26,078 nt of DNA, taken from the NCBI GenBank assembly GCA_965651255.1, contig CBFGRU010000010.1, positions 1-26,078 of the forward strand, in the 5' to 3' direction. Of this stretch, positions 1 through 7,249 are shown one piece after another. The position numbers and the translations under genes are program-made. Below the pieces are notes generated by a model. The model did no database searches and had not been told where the DNA came from. It worked only from the letters and a program-made list of their open reading frames with translations. Numbering within the stretch: the stretch's first letter is position 1; each line of letters opens with the position of its first letter. This DNA is from CBFGRU01 sp965651255 (GTDB lineage Bacteria; Planctomycetota; Phycisphaerae; Phycisphaerales; SM1A02).

Positions 1-31
1 TTCGCCGTCGCGGGTAGTGTTGAGCGGGAAC

Positions 32-55
32 AAAAAACGCGGCCTCCTGGCCGTG
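32..55 (-). terminator. Candidate terminator for the PfkB-like gene
   Basis: Read on the minus strand, a short GC hairpin (CGGCC/GGCCG, positions 40-53, loop of 4) is followed almost at once by six T residues (the A run at 32-37). It lies about 120 nt downstream of the stop of the minus-strand PfkB-like gene, so it may end that transcript. The stem is only 5 bp before a mismatch, so strength is uncertain. Confidence 0.45.
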
Positions 56-60
56 GCGCA

Positions 61-105
61 CCGCCGTCCGAATGTGTCGGAGCTTCGGACGGCGGCTCTT
101 TTTTT
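61..105 (+). terminator. Strong Rho-independent terminator
   Basis: A perfect 12-bp inverted repeat (CCGCCGTCCGAA at 61-72, TTCGGACGGCGG at 84-95) with an 11-nt loop is followed by a T-rich run at 97-105. On the plus strand this is a textbook intrinsic terminator. It would end a gene lying mostly left of the window: one frame shows a possible last few codons with TAG at 15-17 and TGA at 21-23, but too little is present to name it. Confidence 0.8.
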
Positions 106-176
106 GACCGTATGAATGCGGTTTTCTTCATCGATGACGCATCCAGAAACGATTCGCGTGATCTCAGCGCGCTGCA

Positions 177-1046
177 TCATGATGCATCAAGTGCATCGCG
201 TGCAATCGGTTCATCCGGCTTCTCTCGCGTGTGCTGCGCGACGATTGACGCCATGCGTAACGCGCGCGACCAATGGTGACCATCGAGAACGGCATCGAGA
301 AGTCCGATGATGGCAGCCGTGTGGATGGACTCTTCATAGTGATCTTCACCGGCGATGTGTTCATCGGGAGTATGAAGAACGAAACGCCGCTGCGCATCCA
401 CTTCGATGATGAAGTGATAGTCGTACTGCGCAATGAGGCGGGAGATGGCCACATCCACCGGTTCACCGCGCGAACCGGGTTGCAGGGCATCGAGAGCGGC
501 GCGATCAACGATCAGCGCTTCGGCTGCTTCCAGGCCGATCGAGAAGACCGACCGTTCGAGTTCACCATCGGCGCGAACGGTCAGATCGAAGATGCGCAGC
601 GATTGCCGTGCAAAGTCGAGCATGCGATCAATGGTGCTCCGCGCCTGGCCGTGGCGCCGGCCCAGCGCGCTGAAGAGAACCACATCCGCCCGGCGGGCGA
701 GATCTTCAAGGTCGAAGTCCCATTGCAATTGATCGAATGCAGCAAGGTGATCGAGTGTTCGCCTCGTGCGGCCGGCAATAGTGCGAACCGAGAGCCGGCC
801 CGTCGGAAGGTCAGGATCCGACTGCAGATGCGCACTTTCTACACCGATCGAAGCGAGGGCTGCCAGAACACTGGCGGCCGCGTCATCCTGTCCTAGCCGG
901 GAGACTGCAATCCCCCGATGACCGAGTCGCGCTGCAGTGATCGCAGCATCGGCCGCCACGCCACCGGGCGCATCGCGGTTGTCGCGTCGCACCTGCAGCA
1001 GTTCACCAAGCCCGACGATGGTTTTGCTCGTGTTCACAGCGGCCAT
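177..1046 (-). CDS. PfkB-family (ribokinase-like) protein, probably a degenerate kinase
   Basis: The 289-residue product has the layout of PfkB sugar kinases: an N-terminal VGLGELL strand (residues 11-17), a Gly-rich segment APGGVAADAA (26-35) where the family has GGAPANVA, the G-x-D segment VSRLGQDD, and a C-terminal helix AAIIGLLDAVL. The family hallmark GAGD anion hole and catalytic Asp should lie just before that helix. Here the aligned residues are HYEE (236-239), so both glycines and the Asp are gone. Normal phosphotransfer is therefore doubtful. It may be a pseudokinase or an unusual subfamily that uses Glu. The start is the ATG at 1044-1046; no clear Shine-Dalgarno is visible. It is transcribed divergently from the PagL-like gene across a 142-nt gap. 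Family assignment is fairly sure; substrate cannot be given. Confidence 0.75.
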   Translation of the reverse strand: MAAVNTSKTIVGLGELLQVRRDNRDAPGGVAADAAITAARLGHRGIAVSRLGQDDAAASVLAALASIGVESAHLQSDPDLPTGRLSVRTIAGRTRRTLDHLAAFDQLQWDFDLEDLARRADVVLFSALGRRHGQARSTIDRMLDFARQSLRIFDLTVRADGELERSVFSIGLEAAEALIVDRAALDALQPGSRGEPVDVAISRLIAQYDYHFIIEVDAQRRFVLHTPDEHIAGEDHYEESIHTAAIIGLLDAVLDGHHWSRALRMASIVAQHTREKPDEPIARDALDAS

Positions 1047-1188
1047 AGGTTAGCGGGAGGCACGGCCCCAAGTCCATGTGGCCTCGAAAGTGATATCAGT
1101 GGCAGAAAACGTCCGATCTCGCTAGCGTGTTGCCAACTTTCGACCGTACGAGATCAATTCAGTCACTCCAGTAGAGGATGAAAGCATC

Positions 1189-1824
1189 GTGTTCACGCTC
1201 ATCATGGTTGCGGGCGCATCGATCGCGCTGACCGGCGAGGGGTACGCCACTTCTGAAGGTTCTCTACCGATTCCTGACTTTCGGGCGGATGCGGTGTTGC
1301 ACCTCGATGATTCATCCATCTCACTCGGCGCGATCGAGTCACCATCGTCAGCACGGTTCGGCGAAAAAGATTCGTGGCGATGGTTCGTGCAGGCCGGGTT
1401 CGCCCATGAGTTCAACGATGAAAGCGAGCACTACCTGCTCGGTGTCGGTCTCAGCTATTTCATGACGGATGATCTGAGTATCGATCTTGAACTGAACGGC
1501 TTCTACGTTCACCAGGAAGTGGATGATGCATTCGTCTCCAACTTCAACGTGCTGCTGCGATGGCATTTTCTGGCGCGTGAATCGTGGTCGCTGTACGCAG
1601 ATGCCGGGGCGGGGCTGAGCTACGCGACCGATGATGTTCCGGAGAACGGGTCACACTTCAACTTCACGCCGCAGGGCGGGGTGGGGTTCAGTGTTGATGT
1701 GGGGCATGGCGCGCGACTGCTTACCGGCGTGCGCTGGCACCACATGTCCAATGCGCGAACACGACGAAGCAATCCCGGGCGGGATGCCGCGATGATTTAC
1801 GCGCAACTGAGTTTTCCATTTTGA
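1189..1824 (+). CDS. PagL-like lipid A 3-O-deacylase (acyloxyacyl hydrolase), outer-membrane beta-barrel
   Basis: The 211-residue product ends in alternating amphipathic strands and a terminal Phe, as in outer-membrane barrels. Near the C-terminus it has HHMSN (184-188), then NPG and an Asp at 199. PagL enzymes use a His-x-Ser pair and a Glu 12 residues after the Ser; here His185 and Ser187 match and position +12 is Asp199, a conservative change. PagL removes the 3-O acyl chain of lipid A in the outer leaflet. The start is set at GTG 1189, with GAGG at 1174-1177 upstream; an in-frame ATG lies at 1204. The N-terminus is hydrophobic but lacks a basic residue, so the signal peptide is atypical and the start may be imperfect. 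A small lipoprotein gene follows 103 nt downstream on the same strand. Confidence 0.7.
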   Translation: MFTLIMVAGASIALTGEGYATSEGSLPIPDFRADAVLHLDDSSISLGAIESPSSARFGEKDSWRWFVQAGFAHEFNDESEHYLLGVGLSYFMTDDLSIDLELNGFYVHQEVDDAFVSNFNVLLRWHFLARESWSLYADAGAGLSYATDDVPENGSHFNFTPQGGVGFSVDVGHGARLLTGVRWHHMSNARTRRSNPGRDAAMIYAQLSFPF

Positions 1825-1927
1825 GGGTGATGAAGGGGATATGATGACCGACATCACGGGCACGGGAACACGATTCCGTGTGCACTACTGTTTCCGTATC
1901 TGATCGCCTGAAAGAGGAGTCACCTTC

Positions 1928-2077
1928 ATGCGAACGAACTCGAACTGGTTCCGGGCGGCGGCATTGCTCGTTGTGGCAGGTCTTCTGCTGACCTTCACCG
2001 TGGGGTGCAACACGCTGGAAGGCGCAGGCAAAGACATCGAGGCCGGCGGTGAAGCAATTCAGGACGCCGCAGACTGA
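1928..2077 (+). CDS. Entericidin A/B-family small lipoprotein
   Basis: This 49-residue reading frame begins at ATG 1928 behind a strong Shine-Dalgarno (AGAGGAG at 1913-1919, 8 nt spacing). Basic and hydrophobic N-terminal residues lead to a lipobox TVGC, with the lipidated Cys at 27. The mature part, CNTLEGAGKDIEAGGEAIQD, matches the entericidin pattern CNT-x(2)-G-x-G-x-DI-x(2)-GG-x-AI. Entericidins are small envelope lipoproteins; EcnB of E. coli promotes lysis and EcnA is its antidote, while many homologues have only a general envelope-stress role. Asn at +2 fits outer-membrane sorting. I cannot tell which functional type this is. No partner entericidin is visible nearby. Confidence 0.85.
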   Translation: MRTNSNWFRAAALLVVAGLLLTFTVGCNTLEGAGKDIEAGGEAIQDAAD

Positions 2078-2123
2078 GTGACCGAACGCAGCAGGTGATT
2101 GCAGGCGATGGATTCGCCACCAT

Positions 2124-2834
2124 TCAGTAGTCGAGCTTCAGCGGCAGGCCGTGCTCGATGGCGTACCGCGTGAGTGAGTCGAACACGGCGTAGCCGTAGC
2201 GGGCGGCTTCTTCGATCGTTCCGTTTTCGATCGGCCCACGTTCATGCCACGTGAGAATCGTCTCCGGACTGGCGCGCCACGTGCGCTGGTTCAGAAGGTC
2301 GAGTTGCGACCGGAGTTGCGGAAGTGACCCCAGACGCATGTCCGTGCCCGTCGGCCCGGTGGCGTCGATCACCCCGGGAAAATCCGCGGGAAGCCAGATC
2401 TCCGGCCCGGTGATGAGTTGGCTGTACCGCGACTTCTCACCCTTCTTCAGACTGCGCCGATACGATCGATCCTTTGCCCAGTCTTCACCCATCGTTTTCT
2501 GCGCGAACCAGCGCGGGTGTTCCTCGCGCGCGGCCCAGACGGTGAGTGAGCCATAACCATTCCAGTTCGGTCGATCCGTGCGGTAGGGCGTATCGGGGTG
2601 TTCATCCCAATCGAGCGGCTCGACCCCTTCGGACTGCAACTGTTCGCTGATCCAACTTCGCCAGCGCATGATGATGGGAAGAATCTGATCCGGATCGTTG
2701 ACGATGTCTTCCGCCGGTTGTGGTTGAATGATTTCGACTTCAACCCCCAGCTCGCGCCCGGTCCGCTGGACCACCGTCTCCCAGTCGCGCGCGTAATAGC
2801 GCGTCAGTGAACCAGCGTAAAGATCAAGACCCAT
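2124..2834 (-). CDS. Conserved protein of unknown function
   Basis: The product is a soluble protein of 236 residues with no signal peptide or membrane segment. It opens MGLDLYAGSLTRYYARDWET, is rich in Trp and acidic residues, and has GYGSLTVWAA near residue 95 and WLPADFPGV near 150. I have the impression of having met similar openings in other bacterial proteins of unknown function, but I cannot give a family name or an activity. The ATG at 2834 is preferred over a TTG one codon upstream because GGGAG (complement of 2842-2846) lies 7 nt before it. The 3' end converges on the entericidin gene with a 46-nt gap. The 5' end is divergent from the SpoU gene across about 80 nt. Confidence 0.75.
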   Translation of the reverse strand: MGLDLYAGSLTRYYARDWETVVQRTGRELGVEVEIIQPQPAEDIVNDPDQILPIIMRWRSWISEQLQSEGVEPLDWDEHPDTPYRTDRPNWNGYGSLTVWAAREEHPRWFAQKTMGEDWAKDRSYRRSLKKGEKSRYSQLITGPEIWLPADFPGVIDATGPTGTDMRLGSLPQLRSQLDLLNQRTWRASPETILTWHERGPIENGTIEEAARYGYAVFDSLTRYAIEHGLPLKLDY

Positions 2835-2914
2835 CAATCAGCTCCCGTCAAACACCTGGAGTGTACGGCATCGCATGACCTCACGGCGCGCCGGAATCCG
2901 GGAGGCGCTGCATA

Positions 2915-3745
2915 ATGACCTCCATGCACCACCCGCCGATCGAGATTGATTCGTTCGATGATCCGCGCATCGCAATCTTCCGCGATGCACGGGATGTTGA
3001 ATTGCGCGGCAGCCGATTCACCGCGCGACGATTCCTGGTGGAGAGTGAAGCGGTCCTTCGCCGAATGCTCGGCTCGGGATTTCGTGTGGAGTCGATGTTA
3101 CTCACTCCGGACCGATTCGCAGCTCTTCGCGGCGTGTTGGCGGAGCACGAGCCCGGCGCGGAGGTGTACCTCATGGATGAGCGCATGCTGCGCGAACACG
3201 CGGGCTACCGGCATCACCACGGGGTCCTCGCGATCGGTGAACGACCGGCTGCTGCAGAGCAGTCGCTGGAGCGCTTCCTTCAGAAGTGCCCACGGAACGG
3301 GCAACCCCTGGTGGCGCTCGAAAACATCACGCACGTGGATAACCTCGGCGCATTCTTCCGCAACGCGGCTGCGCTCGGCGCGAGGGGAGTCCTGATGGAT
3401 AATCGATGCACCGATCCGCTCTTTCGCAAGACGATTCGCTTTTCAATGGGATACGTGTTCCGGGTGCCGTGGGTGGTCGTGGAAGCATGGCACGTGGAGC
3501 TCGAACGGCTTCGCGCAGCCGGCCATCGACTCATCGCCCTTGAATCAGGGGTTGGTGCCCGGCCTTTGCGTGAAGTGCCGCGCGATCAGCCGCCCGTCCT
3601 CATCTTCGGGAATGAAGGTCATGGACTTCAACCGGAGACACTCAACCGGTGCGATACGGTCTGCGAGATTCCGCTCTCGGAGGGCGTGCCCTCGGTCAAC
3701 GTGGCAACGGCCGGCGCCATCGCGCTCTATGAATGGATGCGCTGA
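2915..3745 (+). CDS. SpoU/TrmH-family tRNA/rRNA 2'-O-methyltransferase
   Basis: The 276-residue product has the three SPOUT signature motifs. Motif 1 is ENITHVDNLGAFFRNAAALG (136-155) with the conserved Arg149. Motif 2 is FGNEGHGL (231-238). Motif 3 is IPLSEGVPSVNVATA (252-266). These form the trefoil-knot S-adenosylmethionine site. Family members methylate ribose 2'-OH groups in tRNA or 23S rRNA. The N-terminal part (about 30-110), containing FLVESEAVLRR, resembles the substrate-binding domain of RlmB/TsnR-type enzymes, so rRNA is possible but the target base cannot be read from sequence. The start ATG at 2915 has GGAGG at 2901-2905, 9 nt upstream. The gene ends 33 nt before the convergent murA stop. 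Confidence 0.9.
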   Translation: MTSMHHPPIEIDSFDDPRIAIFRDARDVELRGSRFTARRFLVESEAVLRRMLGSGFRVESMLLTPDRFAALRGVLAEHEPGAEVYLMDERMLREHAGYRHHHGVLAIGERPAAAEQSLERFLQKCPRNGQPLVALENITHVDNLGAFFRNAAALGARGVLMDNRCTDPLFRKTIRFSMGYVFRVPWVVVEAWHVELERLRAAGHRLIALESGVGARPLREVPRDQPPVLIFGNEGHGLQPETLNRCDTVCEIPLSEGVPSVNVATAGAIALYEWMR

Positions 3746-3778
3746 TCAGATCAGGAGACACGTCATCCCGTTCACCTC

Positions 3779-5128
3779 TCAAGCGCTTCCGTAGGATGCT
3801 TCCTGTCGAGCGGCATCCTGCGGGTCGCTGACACGGCTGGGATTGAATCGTTCGATCTTTGCGCCGAGCGCTGCGAGCGTTTCTTCGAGTCGCGCGTACC
3901 CACGGTCAAGGTGGTAGACACGGCTGACCAGTGTTTCGCCAGCGGCGGCGAGTCCAGCCAGTACGAGGCACGCCGATCCGCGCAGATCGCTGGCCATGAC
4001 CGGCGCGCCGACGAGTTCGGTCGGCCCCTGCACAATCACCGTTGGCCCTTGCCGGAACAACCGCGCGCCCATGCGCGTCAGTTCCGCCACGTGCATGAAT
4101 CGCTCGGTGTAGATTTTCTCGGTGATGATGGAAATGCCATTCGCCAGGCACAGGAGCGCCATCAGTTGCGCCTGCAGATCGGTCGGAAAGCCCGGGTGGG
4201 GCTGGGTCGTGATTACGGCGGGCTTGAGCATGCGCTCGCTGGTGACCGCGACGGTGCAGCGCATCGGGTCTTCGTGCGGGTCGAGTCGCTTCACATGGAC
4301 GCCAACCTGTTCGAGAATCTCCACGGTTGAGAGCAGGCAGTCGTAGGGGAAGTCGTCGATGGTTACATTGCCGTTGGTGATGGCTGCGGCGATGGCATAG
4401 GTCCCGGCGACGATTCGATCAGGAATGACCTCATGGTCAGCTCCGCCGAGTTGCTCAACGCCTTCGATGATGAGCCGGGGCGACCCGGCGCCGCGAATCT
4501 TTGCCCCCATCGAGTTCAGTAGTTTGGCAAGGTCCACGATCTCCGGTTCGCAGGCAGCGGACTCGATCACGGTCGTTCCACGGGCGAGGGTGGCCGCACT
4601 CATCACATTGGCGGTACCGAGCACGGTCGAGCCGAACGGCCCGCCGAGGAAGATGGTGTTCCCGACGAGTCGATCGCCGCTGGCGATCGTGGCGATGATG
4701 TCACCACCACGCAACTCAATCTTGGCGCCAAGCGCTTCAAGTCCGCGCAGATGAAGGTCAACCGGACGTTCACCGAAGACGCATCCGCCGGGCATGCTGA
4801 CCTGCGCTCGGCGGCGTCGGGCGAGGAGCGGGCCCAGCACGCAGATGCTCGCGCGCATCGTGCGGACGATGTCGTATCGCGCGTGCGTGCGGTTCGGATC
4901 GGCATTTCGCATGGTGATCGTGCCGTGGGTTCCTTCGGTTTCGCAGCCGAGTTCACCCAGCAGGTTGCACATGTTCCGGATATCGGACAGGTCGGGCACG
5001 CCGCGCAGTGTCAGTGGCTCATCTGCGAGGAGTGCGGCCGCCATCAGGGGAAGTGCTGCGTTCTTGGACCCATCGACGGCCACCCGGCCGGAGAGTCGCG
5101 CGCCACCTTGGATTCGAAATGCGTCCAT
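3779..5128 (-). CDS. murA: UDP-N-acetylglucosamine 1-carboxyvinyltransferase
   Basis: MurA transfers enolpyruvate from PEP to UDP-GlcNAc, the first committed step of peptidoglycan precursor synthesis in the cytoplasm. The 449-residue product carries the family landmarks: DGSKNAALP with Lys22, the loop GGCVFGERPVDLH with catalytic Cys116 (so fosfomycin-sensitive by this criterion), and PHPGFPTDLQAQLMAL with the catalytic Asp. The duplicated inside-out barrel is complete. The C-terminus runs about 20-25 residues past the usual RGY-x-R-x-E-x-L-x-x-LGA-x-I end, with a polar tail. The start ATG at 5126-5128 has AAGGAAG about 11 nt upstream. If this is a planctomycete, it indicates a peptidoglycan pathway. 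It is convergent with the SpoU gene and divergent from the fibro-slime region. Confidence 0.97.
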   Translation of the reverse strand: MDAFRIQGGARLSGRVAVDGSKNAALPLMAAALLADEPLTLRGVPDLSDIRNMCNLLGELGCETEGTHGTITMRNADPNRTHARYDIVRTMRASICVLGPLLARRRRAQVSMPGGCVFGERPVDLHLRGLEALGAKIELRGGDIIATIASGDRLVGNTIFLGGPFGSTVLGTANVMSAATLARGTTVIESAACEPEIVDLAKLLNSMGAKIRGAGSPRLIIEGVEQLGGADHEVIPDRIVAGTYAIAAAITNGNVTIDDFPYDCLLSTVEILEQVGVHVKRLDPHEDPMRCTVAVTSERMLKPAVITTQPHPGFPTDLQAQLMALLCLANGISIITEKIYTERFMHVAELTRMGARLFRQGPTVIVQGPTELVGAPVMASDLRGSACLVLAGLAAAGETLVSRVYHLDRGYARLEETLAALGAKIERFNPSRVSDPQDAARQEASYGSA

Positions 5129-5301
5129 GGGTTCGAGAACTTCCTTTTCACAGGGCGAAGAAGCGATTTCGGGGAACGCCGGGACGCTGAATCATCGACG
5201 TACTTTGCGTCACTTCACCAGTAAACCGCATCGTGACCAGAAAGACCAGCCCGAACTTCGCAGAAGCTTTCTTTCTCCATGGCTCTTGCGTGGTGCCATC
5301 G

Positions 5302-5310
5302 AATCGTACG
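5302..5310. promoter_or_regulatory. AATCGTACG copy 1 (possible operator)
   Basis: This 9-mer recurs at 5562-5570 and 7181-7189, upstream of the two fibro-slime genes. This copy lies 38 nt before the possible small membrane ORF, in the gap divergent from murA. No function is known; it is listed because of the recurrence. Confidence 0.25.
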
Positions 5311-5339
5311 TTTTCGGCGTGAAGGCACAAACAACATCC

Positions 5340-5630
5340 ATGCAACCATCACTCTGCGACCGCTCGACCATGCTGACCTGGGCACTGGCAGCAGCGGCCG
5401 TGATCATTCTGATCATGGGCATGAGTCTGCCGCAGGTTCTCCATGTGGCGGATTCATCATGGTCAACTCAGGTGGAACAAGCACATCAGCCGTCACAGAA
5501 GTTACAGGTTCAAGGTTTGACATCGGAAGAACAGCCCGGCCGTTTCGAACCGTCATCAGCCAATCGTACGGTTGCCATGGTTCGCACCCTGTTTTCGGCG
5601 ACGAAGGAGTCTTTCGATGAACAAGTCTGA
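5340..5630 (+). CDS. Possible small single-pass membrane protein
   Basis: This open frame of 96 codons lies in an otherwise empty stretch upstream of the first fibro-slime gene. Residues 12-30 form a clear hydrophobic segment (LTWALAAAAVIILIMGMSL), followed by a polar Gln/Ser-rich tail. The stop overlaps the next gene by 14 nt (5617-5630), which would allow translational coupling. Against it, no good Shine-Dalgarno lies near ATG 5340 (AAGG is 14 nt away) or near the alternative ATG at 5370, and I recognise no family. It could be a membrane anchor or regulator for the adjacent secreted protein, or chance. Confidence 0.35.
   Translation: MQPSLCDRSTMLTWALAAAAVIILIMGMSLPQVLHVADSSWSTQVEQAHQPSQKLQVQGLTSEEQPGRFEPSSANRTVAMVRTLFSATKESFDEQV
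5562..5570. promoter_or_regulatory. AATCGTACG copy 2 (possible operator)
   Basis: The same 9-mer as at 5302 and 7181 lies here 47 nt before the start codon of the first fibro-slime gene. The comparable site for the second fibro-slime gene is 61 nt before its start. The similar placement suggests a shared regulator. The site lies inside the possible small membrane ORF. Confidence 0.3.
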
Positions 5631-6978
5631 ATTGATTCGGCGAGGCACCGTGGGCCTGGTGGCCATGACCGGTTTTCTGGCCGGCACATCGGCCATGGCG
5701 ATGCCCGATCCGCCGGAATATCTTGACCTGGTCGGCGTTGTGCGCGACTTTCAGGAACGCACCGTCGCCAACGGTCACCCTGACTTCGAGCGCCGTCCCA
5801 ACTCCGGTTTCGGACACTACGCCGGGAACGTCGCGTTGTTCCTTGATCACGGCCCCAAGCCGATCTACACGGCAACCGGGCGCAAAGTGAATCAACAGTG
5901 GCGCGATTCGGCGGGTCGCCCGATTGCACCGCATTTGTACAACGCGCAATTTGTCACTGGGTCCGGTGCCCCGACGCAGACGCAGGTCATCCTGAAGGAT
6001 TCATCCGGCGTCAATGCCTTTGAAATCACCTGGCTCTCCACCGAGTTCAATCAGGATGGAACGAGCACCTGGCGATACCGCGTTCGTGAACTGCCCGGCG
6101 GGAAAGACCTCAGCCACTGGAATCTCGCACTCGACCCCAGCCACCAAGTTCGTGCCGGGACGACTGCGGGATACTCATTGGGTGTTGACGGCTCGACGGG
6201 CTTCTACGGCATCAAGTGGGATGTCACCGATTCGTTCTCGCAGGGCGAGTTTACAATCGTGCTCGATGGGCATTGGTTCGGTTCGGACAATCCCACCGGC
6301 GTGCTCGCAAAGGGCGGCCGCACTGCCGATGAAGGCGCGATGTTCTCACCCACCGTCGTTCCCTCGAACACCGGCTCGCCCTTCAATGACGGAACGCTCC
6401 TCGTGCAGAACCCTGGCCTGGGCGATACGCCGGGTTCGTGGGGCAACTACGACAATGCGGGTGTGCAAAGCCCGGATACGTTCAATCAGTGGTTCCGCGA
6501 TGTGCCCGGCGTGAACATGTCCACGACCGTCAGCATTCGCTTTGATCGCCAGCCCGATGGATCGTACGTTTTCGACGATCGGCTCGACCCGACCTTCTCG
6601 GAGATCGGGGGCTTCTTCCCGATCGACGGGCAGTTGTTCGGAAACTCCGCTGGTTCGCCGAATCACAATTACCACTTCACGTTTGAAATGCACACGTCGT
6701 TCACCTACGACGAGCACGGCAATCAGTTCTTCCAGTTCATCGGTGATGATGATGTCTACGTCTACATCGATGGGAAGCTCGCGATTGACCTGGGCGGCGT
6801 GCACTCAAGCGTTGAGCAGTACGTGGATCTGCGTCGCATGGGCCTGGAGCATGGCGAAACCTACTCGCTCGACTTCTTCTTCGCGGAACGTCACCGCACC
6901 GAATCCCGCGTGCGCATGGTGACCAACCTCGAACTCGAGCCGGTCGTGACGCCCAGCATCTCCGCGGCATTCGATTGA
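5617..6978 (+). CDS. Secreted fibro-slime domain protein, long form
   Basis: The 453-residue product starts at ATG 5617 with AAGGAG at 5604-5609 (7 nt spacing); a longer frame from 5572 has no such site. Residues 1-28 form a signal peptide ending SAMA. The fibro-slime domain begins around 35 (LVGVVRDFQERT, HPDFERR) and resumes after an insert with FNQWFRDVPGVNMS (289-302) and DGSYVFDDRLDP. It ends in a PA14-like beta module: FTFEMHTSFTY, FQFIGDDDVYVYIDGKLAID (373-392), LGGVHS, LDFFFAERH (418-426). The GDDDVYVYIDG loop is typical of carbohydrate- and Ca-binding PA14 modules. Residues about 110-265 are an extra beta-rich module absent from the paralogue at 7250. Fibro-slime proteins are extracellular matrix or adhesion proteins. 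A strong terminator follows at 7042. Confidence 0.85.
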   Translation: MNKSELIRRGTVGLVAMTGFLAGTSAMAMPDPPEYLDLVGVVRDFQERTVANGHPDFERRPNSGFGHYAGNVALFLDHGPKPIYTATGRKVNQQWRDSAGRPIAPHLYNAQFVTGSGAPTQTQVILKDSSGVNAFEITWLSTEFNQDGTSTWRYRVRELPGGKDLSHWNLALDPSHQVRAGTTAGYSLGVDGSTGFYGIKWDVTDSFSQGEFTIVLDGHWFGSDNPTGVLAKGGRTADEGAMFSPTVVPSNTGSPFNDGTLLVQNPGLGDTPGSWGNYDNAGVQSPDTFNQWFRDVPGVNMSTTVSIRFDRQPDGSYVFDDRLDPTFSEIGGFFPIDGQLFGNSAGSPNHNYHFTFEMHTSFTYDEHGNQFFQFIGDDDVYVYIDGKLAIDLGGVHSSVEQYVDLRRMGLEHGETYSLDFFFAERHRTESRVRMVTNLELEPVVTPSISAAFD

Positions 6979-7041
6979 GCCGACGCACTCTCGACCGTTC
7001 TCTCCGGTGCCGCAACACGGCGCCAAGTCACTCTCGTTCAT

Positions 7042-7077
7042 GCGGCCGCATCATCACGATGCGGCCGCGTTTTTCTT
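7042..7077 (+). terminator. Rho-independent terminator after the first fibro-slime gene
   Basis: An 11-bp perfect stem (GCGGCCGCATC at 7042-7052, GATGCGGCCGC at 7058-7068) with a 5-nt loop is followed by G and a T-rich run (7070-7077). It lies 64 nt after the stop codon and separates the two paralogues, so the second one needs its own promoter. Confidence 0.85.
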
Positions 7078-7180
7078 GGCTCGCAGCCGATGGTCGAAGA
7101 TTGACTGATCGGTTCACCCTGATTGTCTTGACATATCTTGGGCAGAATACCTGTGTTTACTTCTTTGTCCGGCCCAACAG

Positions 7181-7192
7181 AATCGTACGATT
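7181..7192. promoter_or_regulatory. 12-bp palindrome AATCGTACGATT (copy 3 of the shared motif)
   Basis: This is a perfect 12-bp palindrome containing the 9-mer found at 5302 and 5562. It lies 57 nt before the start of the second fibro-slime gene, after the terminator at 7042, in a 271-nt gap that should hold that gene's promoter. A TTGACA hexamer at 7128-7133 could be a -35 element, but no convincing -10 follows at 16-18 nt. The palindrome suggests binding by a dimeric regulator. Confidence 0.35.
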
Positions 7193-7249
7193 GGGTTGAT
7201 CAGGGCGTTGGAATCTTGAAGCACAACGGAGGCGAAGGGGTCAGTTGAA

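Noticed and set aside
1130..1158. TTGCCA with ATCAAT at 17 nt as a promoter for the PagL-like gene
   Set aside because: The -10 match is too weak (three of six) to claim.
4794..5339. Upstream part of the plus-strand frame ending at 5630
   Set aside because: This part is antisense to murA and Arg/Ser-rich. Only the portion from 5340 was kept, at low confidence.
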